Positions 41,104 through 50,243 of a stretch of 64,000 bases of DNA are shown here, piece after piece. The notes below the pieces were generated by a model. It had not been told where the DNA came from. It did not search any database and worked only from the letters and a program-made list of their open reading frames with translations. The DNA is taken from contig BBZX01000001.1 in assembly GCA_001305055.1 (NCBI GenBank), forward strand, positions 1 to 64,000, read 5' to 3'. This DNA comes from Clostridia bacterium UC5.1-1C12. Its GTDB lineage: Bacteria > Bacillota_I > Bacilli_A > Erysipelotrichales > Erysipelotrichaceae. The number at the start of each line of letters is the position of its first letter. The first letter of the stretch is position 1. A program made the translations under genes and the position numbers.

Positions 41104-42482
41104 ATGGATACATATGAGGAACAAAAACGGAATGAAAAGCATAAAAGGATGACGGAATCACCGGTTGAACGTTTGATTCTTGCTATGTCAGTGCCGACGA
41201 TCATCAGTATGCTGGTCTCATCATTTTACAATATGGTTGATTCAGTTTATGTTGGACATCTTGATAATACCGAATCTTCGGCAGCTGTCGGAATCGCTTT
41301 TTCAATCATGGTGCTGATTCAGGCTATCGGTTTTTTCTTTGGCCATGGTTCAGGCAATTATATATCCCGTGAGCTGGGCAGTAAGAAGTATGATGAAGCT
41401 GAAAAGATGGCGGCGGTCGGTTTTTTTACGCCCATTGGCTTAGGGGCAGTGATTGCCGTGTCAGGTCTGCTTTTTCTGACGCCGCTGGCAAAGCTTTTGG
41501 GAGCTACCGGCACCGCCCTGCCTTATACTGTTGATTATCTGAAATATATTTTGATCGGGACACCTTTTATGATGTCATCGCTGGTCTTAAATAATCAGCT
41601 GCGTCTGCAGGGGAACGCACAATTTGCGATGATTGGCATAACCGCTGGTGCGGTTTTGAATATTTTTTTAGATCCAATCTTTATTTTTACGTTCGATATG
41701 GGGGTCGGCGGTGCGGCACTGGCAACCATTATCGCTCAATTTGTCAGCTGGCTGCTCTTGCTTATCGGCAGTATGCAGAAGGGTAATATTCACATACGAT
41801 TTAAACATTTTAAGCCGACCTTTGAACGCTATCGCCAAATCACGAAGGGCGGTTTGCCAAGTCTTTGCCGGCAAGGACTTACCAGTGTGGCAGTCATCGC
41901 ATTAAACTGGGCGGTCAAGGACTATGGCGACAGCGCGATTGCGGCCTTTTCCATCGTATCCAAGATCACAGCATTTGCCAGTTCAGCATTAATTGGCTTT
42001 GGTCAGGGCTTTCAGCCAGTCTGCGGTTTTAATTATGGAGCCGGCCTTTACCGAAGAGTTAAAGATGCTTTTATTTTCTGTATCAAGTATCTACTGTCGG
42101 CTTGATCATTATATCTATTCTCGGATATCTGGGGGCGCCGGCATTAGTCGCTTTATTTAGAAGTGAGGATCCGCTGCTGCTTGAAATCGGTGCGCAGACA
42201 CTGCGTTATCAATGCTTGTCCTTTCCTTTTATGGGCGTTGTGATCTTAACGAATATGCTGCTGCAAAACATTGGCAAAACACTGCCGGCCAGTCTTTTGG
42301 CAATGGCGCGTCAAGGCTTGTTTTTTATTCCTGCGCTTTTCATTCTGGTCTCAGTTTTAGGCTTAAAGGGTGCGGAATGGGCACAGCCGGCGGCGGACAT
42401 AGCTTCATTTTTGCTTGCGGTACCTTTGTGTCTGCTTGAAATCAGAGAACTGAATCGGCTTACTCAATACTCACAGCTATAA
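41104..42482 (+). CDS. MATE family efflux transporter
   Basis: Polytopic cation-coupled exporter of the MATE family. TESPVERLILAMSVPTIISM is the usual N-terminus, SFYNMVDSVYVGHL the first-helix motif, and GFGQGFQPVCGFNYGAG the family centre. The frame breaks near 42090 (one T short). About 459 residues after repair. The substrate is unknown. Confidence 0.9.
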
Positions 42483-42504
42483 AAGAACTGTTCTATAATA
42501 AGAT

Positions 42505-42530
42505 TCACCTCATAAAATAGAATGAGGTGA
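42505..42530 (+). promoter_or_regulatory. Hairpin covering the yqfC ribosome site
   Basis: Perfect 9-bp inverted repeat TCACCTCAT and ATGAGGTGA with an 8-base loop. The 3' arm is the Shine-Dalgarno sequence 5 bp before the ATG. CATAAAAT spans the end of the 5' arm and the loop and resembles a SigE -10. The arrangement parallels that before spoVAC. Confidence 0.55.
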
Positions 42531-42534
42531 GTGA

Positions 42535-42732
42535 ATGATTACATATGATGATCGTCAGTTGATGATTGAGAAATATAAAGCCATTCTCAGAGTCAGAAAG
42601 AATGAAATCAAGATCCAGTGCGCACACTATACACTGACAATCCAGGGCAGTGATCTGATGATTTCTGCACTGACGCGGGATGAAATATTGATCGGCGGCA
42701 CAATTGCCACCGTTGTGTTTAATAATGAATAA
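42535..42732 (+). CDS. yqfC: YqfC-like sporulation protein
   Basis: A 65-residue protein of the YabP/YqfC family (IEKYKAILRVRKNEIKIQCA; LTRDEILIGGTIATVVF), shorter than Bacillus YqfC at the N-terminus. The order yqfC-yqfD-phoH is strongly conserved and supports the call. In Bacillus the pair is SigE-dependent and needed for normal sporulation. Overlaps yqfD by 8 bp. Confidence 0.82.
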   Translation: MITYDDRQLMIEKYKAILRVRKNEIKIQCAHYTLTIQGSDLMISALTRDEILIGGTIATVVFNNE

Positions 42733-43648
42733 ATTTGGCTTGGATTACTGGTCCCTGGATTTTAACCTGAATGTTTTCCTGCAGACGGTGAAAACACATA
42801 ACTGGACCGTTTATGGGATTCGTCAGCAAAAGGATACGATCACTTTTTATGCTTCGGTATTAAACCGCAATGATCTAATCAAGACATATCCGCACATTAT
42901 CCATCTGAAAACAACCGGTGTCATCGGCATGCTGCTGCGCACATTTAAGCATCTTGACCGGCTGATCGCCGCCGGTGCGGCAGCGGCTTTGTGGCTCTTG
43001 CTGTCATCGACGGTTTTTAATATTGAAATTTTAGGTGAGGGAACCGTAAACCGTGCCCTGATCGCGGATACGCTCGTACAGCTTCAGGCTATGCCGCCAT
43101 TTCAGCTTACAGATAAAAATGTGCTGAAGCAGCAGCTGAATGAGGAATTGAAGAGATCTTTTACTTGGATCGAGGTTGAACAGAACGGCAGCAAGCTGAA
43201 GGTACGCTTTCTGCCTAAGAAAACCGTTGAAAAAGAAGAACTGACACGGAATGAATTGATTGCTCAAAAAGACGGCGTGATCGCTTCTTTTGATCTTCAG
43301 CATGGTGAAAAATGTGTAAAGATTAACGATGTTGTCAAAAAAGGGGATTTATTAGTCAGTAATATCTTGCTGGACAGTATGAATCTGCCTGAGGAAATCT
43401 ATGTCAAAGGCAGGGTATTTGCTTATACGTGGTCAGACTTCAGTGTTGAAATGCCTAATAATTCATTGCCGGAAGGTGTACAGTTTTTCCAGCTGCTGTT
43501 TCAGGCGCGTCGGATCATCAGTGAAGAGCTGGGTGAGGATGAGAAGATCGTCAGTGAAAATATTTTGCAATTTTCGGTAAATGACGATAAAATAAAAATG
43601 GATTTACATTATACATTGCTTGAAGATATTTCAAGCCCGGGAGAATAA
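42725..43648 (+). CDS. yqfD: Sporulation protein YqfD
   Basis: 307 residues with one hydrophobic helix near residue 80 (AAGAAAALWLLLSSTVFNIEI) and an extracytoplasmic C-terminal domain (FTWIEVEQNGSKLKVRF; KKGDLLVSNIL). Shorter than the roughly 400 residues of Bacillus YqfD. ATG 42725 is chosen because it overlaps the yqfC stop. Ends 1 bp before phoH. Intact. Confidence 0.88.
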   Translation: MNKFGLDYWSLDFNLNVFLQTVKTHNWTVYGIRQQKDTITFYASVLNRNDLIKTYPHIIHLKTTGVIGMLLRTFKHLDRLIAAGAAAALWLLLSSTVFNIEILGEGTVNRALIADTLVQLQAMPPFQLTDKNVLKQQLNEELKRSFTWIEVEQNGSKLKVRFLPKKTVEKEELTRNELIAQKDGVIASFDLQHGEKCVKINDVVKKGDLLVSNILLDSMNLPEEIYVKGRVFAYTWSDFSVEMPNNSLPEGVQFFQLLFQARRIISEELGEDEKIVSENILQFSVNDDKIKMDLHYTLLEDISSPGE

Positions 43649-43649
43649 A

Positions 43650-44618
43650 ATGTCAAAAGCGTTTTCTATTGATTGCAGTACATGGTCTTATGATGAAATG
43701 ATGATGTTTTGCGGTACGCATGATAAAAATCTTGATTTGCTGCGTTCAGCCTTTGATGCTGAATTGATTTTTAATAACGGACAGCTTGATGTGCAGTGTG
43801 ATAATCGGGAAGTGCTTGATTGCATAGGAAAGATTGTCAGTGCGGCCTATACGCTGATCCATGAGCAGAAGCATCTGAATGCGTCGGATTTAAGTTATTT
43901 GATCCGGCTTGTGAAAACATCGCCGTCGATTAATCTTGAACGGTTAAACAGTGAGCCGATTGCTAAGACGGTCAGCGGTAAGCTGATTTATCCTAAGACG
44001 ATCGGTCAACGAATTTTAATCGATGCGTTAACGCACGATGATATCATCTTCGCAACTGGCGTAGCCGGTACCGGTAAGACTTACCTGGCTGTCGTTTATG
44101 CGGTTGCTCAGTTAAAAAAGGGTAATTTTTCACGGATTGTGCTGACCCGTCCTGCGGTTGAGGCAGGTGAAAACCTCGGCTTTCTGCCTGGTGATTTGAA
44201 GGAAAAGGTGGACCCTTATCTGCGGCCGCTCTATGATGCGCTGTATGATATGCTCGGTGTGGAAACCGTAGAGAAGCTGCTGGAAAAGGAAGTCATCGAA
44301 ATTGCACCGTTGGCATATATGCGCGGCCGTACTTTGGACAATGCTTTTATCATTCTTGATGAAGCGCAGAATACGACCAAAAATCAGATGAAAATGTTTC
44401 TTACCCGCATGGGCTTTAATTCCAAGGTTGTAATTACCGGTGACGGTACGCAGATCGATTTGGTGAAAAAGCAGGACAGCGGTTTGCTGCACGCCCGTAA
44501 AATCTTACAAGGGGTTGATAAGATTGGTTTTGTTGAACTGAGCGGTCTCGATGTTGTACGTAATCCGCTGGTTCAGAAAATTATTGAATGTTATGAGAGG
44601 GCAGAGGGAAATGAATAA
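43650..44618 (+). CDS. phoH: PhoH-family ATPase
   Basis: P-loop ATPase linked to RNA metabolism. TIGQRILIDALTHDDIIFATG, Walker A GVAGTGKTYLAVVYAV, LTRPAVEAGENLGFLPGDL and the Walker B region FIILDEAQNTTKNQMKMFLT are all in family order. ATG 43650 gives a 322-residue product. Its stop overlaps the phoP start, so phoP-phoR is fused to the yqfC-yqfD-phoH transcript. In Bacillus, pgpH and ybeY would follow here. Confidence 0.94.
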   Translation: MSKAFSIDCSTWSYDEMMMFCGTHDKNLDLLRSAFDAELIFNNGQLDVQCDNREVLDCIGKIVSAAYTLIHEQKHLNASDLSYLIRLVKTSPSINLERLNSEPIAKTVSGKLIYPKTIGQRILIDALTHDDIIFATGVAGTGKTYLAVVYAVAQLKKGNFSRIVLTRPAVEAGENLGFLPGDLKEKVDPYLRPLYDALYDMLGVETVEKLLEKEVIEIAPLAYMRGRTLDNAFIILDEAQNTTKNQMKMFLTRMGFNSKVVITGDGTQIDLVKKQDSGLLHARKILQGVDKIGFVELSGLDVVRNPLVQKIIECYERAEGNE

Positions 44619-45288
44619 AATATTAATCATTGAGGATGAAGATAATATCCGTAAAATCATTGCCTATGATTTAAAGCGTGATTATGAGCTGAGTGAAGCT
44701 GCCGATGGTGAAACCGCCTTAACTATGGCGCTGAATGAACATTTTGATGTCTTAATCATCGATTGGATGATTCCGCGTCTTTCCGGACTCGAACTGGTCA
44801 GATGCCTGCGTAAAAAGAATATTGACAGCATCATGATTATGCTGACTGCTAAAGATGATGAGGCTGATATTCTGCAAGCCTTTGAAGAAGGTGTCGACGA
44901 TTACATAACCAAGCCTTTTTCACCGCGTGAATTAGTTGCCCGTGTGAATGCTCATATTAAAAGACTTCCGAAGGCGGATCATGAGAAGCTGACTTTCGGC
45001 AATGTCAGTATCCATCTGAAAAAACGTGAAGTACTGATCGGCAATGAGGCTGTGAGCTGCACAAAAAAAGAATTCGATCTGCTTGTTTATCTGATGATGA
45101 ATCATGAAATCGTGCTGTCCAGAGATCAGATCTGCAGTGAAATCTGGGGCTTTGAATACGATGGTGATACACGCATCGTCGATGTGCATATCTTTAAGTT
45201 AAGGAGTAAATTAGCAAAAAGTAATGTGACCATCCAATCCAACCGCGGTGTCGGCTATTGTATGGAGCTGAAAGATGGACAGGCATAA
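44611..45288 (+). CDS. phoP: OmpR-family response regulator (PhoP-like)
   Basis: Receiver domain with acidic pocket EDED, phosphoacceptor Asp in LIIDWMIPRLSG, and conserved Thr/Lys (MLTAKDD; DDYITKPFSPRELVARV). A C-terminal winged helix follows (CTKKEFDLLVYLMMNHEIVL; RIVDVHIFKLRSKL). 225 residues. PhoP is inferred from adjacency to pst genes and PhoP-box-like repeats, not from sequence alone. Overlaps phoR by 14 bp. Confidence 0.88.
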   Translation: MNKILIIEDEDNIRKIIAYDLKRDYELSEAADGETALTMALNEHFDVLIIDWMIPRLSGLELVRCLRKKNIDSIMIMLTAKDDEADILQAFEEGVDDYITKPFSPRELVARVNAHIKRLPKADHEKLTFGNVSIHLKKREVLIGNEAVSCTKKEFDLLVYLMMNHEIVLSRDQICSEIWGFEYDGDTRIVDVHIFKLRSKLAKSNVTIQSNRGVGYCMELKDGQA

Positions 45289-46498
45289 ACTGAGCGCGCT
45301 GTTTGCCTTACTGATTGTTTCGCTGGCTTTGGAATCTTTATTTAATCTGCCTGTTTATTTGGTAATTCTGCTGCTGATCATTGCCTTTGGCTTTATCTGG
45401 TACAGCAGTGAAATCAGGCTGGCGGCAGATGTGCGCAAAAATAATGAGAATCTGCTGCATGAATTAAAAACCAGCAGCTCTGATTCACATTTAAAAACGA
45501 AACAGCTGCTGACCATCGTTTCATCGATTCCTTTTCCTTTATTGCTGCTTGATGAACTGGGAAAGATTGTGATCTATAATACACAGGCTTTGGCTTTTCG
45601 TCACTCTGACGCTAAAATTGAACTGGATTATCTGCATAATGATTTTGATCCGGCCATTCAAGAGGTTATTAAAGATGCTTTTATTCTTGAAAAAGAACAG
45701 GAAGAGCGCATCCGCATTGATGATGTAGATTATCAGGCATATATGGTGCCGGTGACCAGCCATGGCAAATTCAGCGGTTGCCTGATTCTGCTTCAGGATA
45801 TGACAAAGGCATTGAGCGGTGAGAAAATGCAGAAAAGGTTTATTGCCGATGCATCTCATGAATTAAAAACACCCATTTCAGTGATCAAGGGGATGAGTGA
45901 GATATTGATTCGTGATGATTTTAATGACCCTGAAGCACAGAAGGATTTTCTGAATCAAATCAACAGTGAGGTGCAGCGTTTAGAGAGTATCGTTAAGGAT
46001 TTGCTTGAATTAAGCAAACTGTCTGTAGAACAGCCGATTCTGCATCGCACGCGCATTAATTTTCATGAACTGGCACAGACGGTATGCAAGCCGCTGATGC
46101 CGTTAATCAATGAGAAAGGACTTAAGCTTAATCTGGATTTGAAGGGGGATGCACGGCTTTTCTGTGATGCCCAAAAGATGTCTCAGGTATTGAATAATTT
46201 ATTAGTCAATGCGGTGAAGTACAGTGACAGCGGTACGATCACGCTGCGTACTTTCACAACGGATGATGATTATTATATCCAAGTCCAAGATGAGGGATGC
46301 GGCTTTAATGTCAATGAACAGAGCCGGATTTTTGAACGTTTTTATAGAGTCAATCAGTCAAGAGCAAGAGCTGAGGGCGGCAGTGGTCTAGGCTTAGCGA
46401 TTGTTAAATCGGTGATTGATGCTCACGGCGGTGTGATTGAGGTTCGATCAGAATTAAATGTGGGTACGGTGTTCACAATCAAACTGAATAAACTTTAG
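45275..46498 (+). CDS. phoR: Sensor histidine kinase (PhoR-like)
   Basis: Two N-terminal helices with a very short external loop (FALLIVSLALESL; VILLLIIAFGFIWY). A PAS-like domain follows (SIPFPLLLLDELGKIVIYN). The H box is FIADASHELKTPISVIKGM, with N box MSQVLNNLLVNAVKYSDSG, G boxes VQDEGCGFN and GGSGLGLAIVKSVID. 407 residues, intact. The minimal loop suggests it senses through partners such as PhoU/PstB rather than an external ligand. Confidence 0.87.
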   Translation: MDRHKLSALFALLIVSLALESLFNLPVYLVILLLIIAFGFIWYSSEIRLAADVRKNNENLLHELKTSSSDSHLKTKQLLTIVSSIPFPLLLLDELGKIVIYNTQALAFRHSDAKIELDYLHNDFDPAIQEVIKDAFILEKEQEERIRIDDVDYQAYMVPVTSHGKFSGCLILLQDMTKALSGEKMQKRFIADASHELKTPISVIKGMSEILIRDDFNDPEAQKDFLNQINSEVQRLESIVKDLLELSKLSVEQPILHRTRINFHELAQTVCKPLMPLINEKGLKLNLDLKGDARLFCDAQKMSQVLNNLLVNAVKYSDSGTITLRTFTTDDDYYIQVQDEGCGFNVNEQSRIFERFYRVNQSRARAEGGSGLGLAIVKSVIDAHGGVIEVRSELNVGTVFTIKLNKL

Positions 46499-46505
46499 GT
46501 TTTGC

Positions 46506-46534
46506 TTGACTTTGATCTGAATAGCGCTTATACT
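46506..46534 (+). promoter_or_regulatory. Sigma-A promoter of the cold-shock gene
   Basis: TTGACT (46506-46511) and TATACT (46529-46534) with exactly 17-bp spacing. It gives a leader of about 130 bases before the CspA ATG, typical of cold-shock mRNAs. Confidence 0.8.
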
Positions 46535-46669
46535 TAAATAGTAATACGAAGCAATAACTATAATTCACATTTAAGGAATTGTATTTATGTCTCAAGGTAC
46601 AAGGAATTAATGTGATTTTTTATACCTAATGACTTCAGCTTGTTTACAGACAAAATGGAGGTACTAACA

Positions 46670-46869
46670 ATGAGTACAGGAACAGTTAAATTTTTTAATG
46701 CAGAAAAAGGTTACGGTTTTATTAAAGCAGAAGATGGTAAAGAAATCTTTATCCATTATTCAGCTATTCAGTCTGATGGATATAAGACTTAGAAGAAGGC
46801 CAAAAGGTTCAATTCGAAATCGTTGAAGGCAACCGCGGTCCTCAAGCTGCTAACGTTAGCTTAATCTAG
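46670..46869 (+). CDS. cspA: Cold-shock protein
   Basis: RNA-binding OB-fold protein. [15 protein letters not shown] is RNP1-like and EIFIHYSAI is RNP2-like. The frame breaks at 46788-46789 (two T where three are needed), restoring [20 protein letters not shown] and a normal 66-residue length. AATGGAGGTAC precedes the ATG. A terminator follows. Confidence 0.95.
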
Positions 46870-46875
46870 TTTCTG

Positions 46876-46899
46876 AAAACACCCACTGGGTGTTTTTTT
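46876..46899 (+). terminator. Intrinsic terminator after cspA
   Basis: 9-bp stem (AAAACACCC with GGGTGTTTT), ACT loop and T-run. Confidence 0.92.
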
Positions 46900-46945
46900 C
46901 TTGCAGGTGTTCGGGCATCTGCTTTTTTTATGCAAAATTTGATTT

Positions 46946-46999
46946 TTAACAGAGAATTAACAAAATCTTTCTACTTCTTTAACAATCACTCTTTATACT
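46946..46999 (+). promoter_or_regulatory. PhoP box and promoter of pstS
   Basis: Four 6-base units at exact 11-bp steps: TTAACA (46946), TTAACA (46957), TTTCTA (46968), TTAACA (46979). This is the known PhoP-box pattern, TT(A/T/C)ACA with 5-base spacers. TATACT at 46994-46999 is the -10, with the last box in the -35 position. Confidence 0.85.
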
Positions 47000-47031
47000 G
47001 GCGATGTAATAAAACAAGGAGGATTTCTGAT

Positions 47032-47986
47032 ATGAAGAAAATCACTGCATTGCTGACAGCATGCTTATTATTAGGCGGATGTACATCAACACCGGCTGCG
47101 ACGGATCAAAATAACGGGAATACGGATAATCCGGTAAATACTGGCGTAACAGGACAGATCAATGTCTATACACGTGATTCATCAAGCGGTACGCGGGAAG
47201 CGTATGAAAAGGCATCTGATTTTGTTGATCAATTGCTGGATACAGCCATTGAAGTTTCAAGCAACGGCGATATGGCGTCTAAAGTCGGTGCGGACAAGAA
47301 TGGTATCGGTTATGTTTCACTAACTACTGACTTTGAGGCAAATGGCGTAACACCTATTCAATTTGAAGGTGTAACACCTAGTGAAGCAGCAGCTCTTGAT
47401 GGTTCTTATAAGTTACAAAGGCCTTTTGATTTCGTAACCCGTGCTGCCGGCGATTTCGGCGATGACGCGAAAGAACAATTAGTTGCAGCCTTTTTGGATT
47501 ATATGCAAAATTCCGAAGAAGGTATGTTAGTCGTTGAAAAGGCCGGCGGAGTCGTAGATAAATCTAAAGCAAAGCCGTGGGCTGAATTAGCTGTAAATCA
47601 TCCGATCGTGGAACAGGATAATTCCTCAATCACAATTACCACAGCGGGTTCTACTTCGGTTGAAAAGACGTTGAAGGCAGCGTTGGAGAGCTTTGTCCCA
47701 ATGGCTGGCAATTTCCAATTTACAATGAATCAGACGGGTTCAGGCGATGGCTGGAAACGCGTTCTCGGCGGTGAAAAGACGGTGCTAATAAAGCGGATAT
47801 CGGCTTTGCTTCACGTGCATTCAATAGTGATGAAGATACATCATCAGCCATGGTGAGCGGCACTTATTGCTTGGATGCGGTGGTAACGATCGTAAATGCT
47901 GAAAATACAGCGGTTACTGATCTGAGCGCGGCACAAATTAAGGCTATTTCACCGGTGAAACAACAAAGTGGGAAGATATTCAATAA
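47032..47986 (+). CDS. pstS: Phosphate-binding lipoprotein, permuted PstS
   Basis: Lipoprotein (lipobox LGGC, Cys about residue 20) of the phosphate-binding family, but with halves in reversed order. Residues about 45-185 look like the usual C-terminal half (YTRDSSSGTREAYE; GIGYVSL; LQRPFDFVTRAAG). Residues about 205-318 look like the usual N-terminal half (TAGSTSVEKTL; TGSGDGWKRV; ADIGFASRAF; IVNAENTAVTDLSAAQIKAI; FTGETTKWED) and the protein ends there. Breaks near 47775 (A-run) and 47947 (T-run) are one base short. Preceded by a PhoP box. Confidence 0.85.
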
Positions 47987-47999
47987 GCGGAAAGTACTT

Positions 48000-48029
48000 A
48001 AAGATGCTAAGCGGTGGCAAGGCATCTTT
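48000..48029 (+). terminator. Hairpin between pstS and pstC
   Basis: Perfect 8-bp stem AAAGATGC / GCATCTTT with a 14-base loop and a weak T-tract (TTTCTT). Probably a leaky terminator or stabilising stem that keeps pstS mRNA above pstCAB mRNA. Confidence 0.65.
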
Positions 48030-48055
48030 CTTAATGATAGGATGTGAACAGAATT

Positions 48056-48998
48056 ATGGACAAGTTTGTCAGAAAACAAATCAGCAAGGAAAAAAATGAA
48101 CGGAAATTAAGAAATGACAGGATTTCAAAACGGTGCTTTATGGCGGCAGCTTTTCTGTCCGCTTCGGCAATCATCGTCATTCTGCTCTTTGTCGGTATTA
48201 AAGGAATTGCGCCTTTTCTGCCGGGATATGCGAATGGTCAGGTGAATGTTGTTGATTTCCTGCTTGGTACGACGTGGCGGCAGGATCAGGAAATCTATGG
48301 CGTTGGCTATATAATAATCAATACTTTGATTTCTTTCTTTTGGCGCATTGCTGCTGGCATTTCCAATTTCAGTGCTGACCGCTTTATTTATTGCCAAGAT
48401 TGCGCCTAAGTCTATTTCACAGATCATGAGTACGGTTGTTGAACTGCTCGCATCAATTCCATCGGTTGTCTATGGTGTGTTTGCGGCAGGTTCAATCACT
48501 GCGTTAGTAAAAATGCTGGCGGCTCAATTTGGTATCGTTACGGCTGGCGGCAGCTCGCTGCTGGCAGTGATTCTGCTTTTGGCAATCATGATTTTTCCGA
48601 CAATCACATCCATGGCGGTTACAGCCATCCGCTCGGTAGACAAAGAGATGGAATTAGGTTCTTTGGCTTTGGGAGCAACACAGACACAAACCAATTTTAA
48701 GGTAATCCTAACAAGTGCTAAATCAGGCATTTTCGCCGGTGCCATTCTTGGTATTGGCAGAGCCTTCGGAGAAGCAACTGCGGTTGCGATGGTAGCAGGT
48801 AATAAGCTGATGGGGCCAACCTTTGACCTTTTCGATATTACCCGCACCTTAACTTCTACGATGCTGGCAGGCTTAAAAGAAACTACCGGTCTTGATTATG
48901 ATATTCGTTTCTCGGTAGGTCTTGTGCTGATGGCTGTGATCTTAGTTTCTAATTATGTTTTAAATCAAATAAAGAAAAAGGTAGGAAATCAATCATGA
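48056..48998 (+). CDS. pstC: Phosphate ABC transporter permease PstC
   Basis: Inner-membrane permease. A first helix near residue 30 is followed by a short loop. LLASIPSVVYGVFAAG, SLALGATQTQTNFKVIL (EAA motif) and GIGRAFGEATAVAMVAG are family sequences. ATG 48056 follows AGGATGTG; GTG 48044 is the alternative. The frame breaks near 48340, best explained by one extra T, restoring SFFGALLLAFPISVL. About 313 residues. Overlaps pstA by 4 bp. Confidence 0.92.
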
Positions 48999-50234
48999 TC
49001 AGGGGAAACCGACGTTCCAGCAATGTCAGTGATGGCCTGCTGAATGGCATCACATATCTGTCTTCACTGATCAGTGTGACAGTTTTAATCAGCATTTTTA
49101 TCTTCATCTTTTCAAAAGGCTCTTCATTGATCAGCTTTGATTTATTGAAAAATGATTATTGGTCAAAAAATTACTTGGTGGAAGTAAAAACGGAGGTTAA
49201 TCATTCAGGAAACTTTACGGCGCCTGCTGACTTAACCCCACAGGCCAGCTTTTCTGAAAATGGGGAATCGCATTTGTTGATGCGCTGTCCAATGACAAGC
49301 ATGAGCTTGTGCTGGTCGAATATATTGATCCGCTTTCACCTTTTGCGCATACGATCGATAAGAGTGCGGGGACAAATAAAGGATTGGATCTGGCGCTGGA
49401 AGTAGGTGTGCAGGTCGAAAAAATAGATTTTAAAAGGCTTGACGGAAGCGCTGATTTTGCCGGCAATCTGGCCAGTCAGAACGCGGCTGAAATCGCGGCG
49501 GCTTTAGATCAAGACGCGGCATCTATCACCTCAGCCTATGTGAAAACACCGGGCGGCGGTATCCGCGGCAGTTTGATGACTACAGGTTATTTAATTGTGG
49601 TATCTTTGCTGATTGCTTTGCCAATCGGGATCGCAGCGGCAATCTATCTGAATGAATATGCCAATAAATCAAGACTAAACCGAATGATTCGTTCCGGCAT
49701 CGAAACGCTGACCGGAGTTCCCAGTATTGTCTATGGTTTGATGGGTGTATCGGTACTGTTTCCAATTACCAGAGCCTTTGGCGCGACTACGACTAATATT
49801 TTATTAGGCTCACTGACCATGCAATTATTTTATTGCCGACCATCATTCGTTCCACAGAGGAAGCTCTGCTCGTTGTGCCCAACAGTCTGCGTGATGCGAG
49901 CTTGTCCTTGGGCGCCAATCAGTCACAGACGATCTTCAAGGTCGTGCTGCCCTGTGCGGTGCCGGGTATTCTAACCGGCGTGCTGCTGAGTATCGGCAGG
50001 GTCATCGGGGAGTCCGCGGCGCTGATTTATACAATGGGTACGTTTATCAACGATTCACCAACCCTGCTGTCGCAGGGAACTTCATTGGCGGTTCATATCT
50101 GGTCGGTGATGAGCGGTGAACAGCCTAATTTTGAGCTGGCATCCGCTATTTCTATCATTATTTTGATTTTTGTTCTTTGTTTAAATATTATTGTCAAGCT
50201 GCTGAGCAAGCGGCTGAATAAAGCGTGGTATTAG
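48995..50234 (+). CDS. pstA: Phosphate ABC transporter permease PstA, enlarged
   Basis: Partner permease of PstC. The membrane core is typical: SLLIALPIGIAAAIYLNEYA, TGVPSIVYGLMG, SLSLGANQSQTIFKVVLP, SIGRVIGESAALIYT. Between the first helix (about residues 20-40) and the core lie about 140 residues (KTEVNHSGNFTAPADLTP; HELVLVEYIDPLSPFAHT; LALEVGVQVEKIDFK), far more than usual. They must be extracytoplasmic. Breaks near 49262 (G-run) and 49830 (T-run). About 413 residues after repair, against roughly 280-300 for typical PstA. Confidence 0.9.
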
Positions 50235-50243
50235 GAGGTACTT

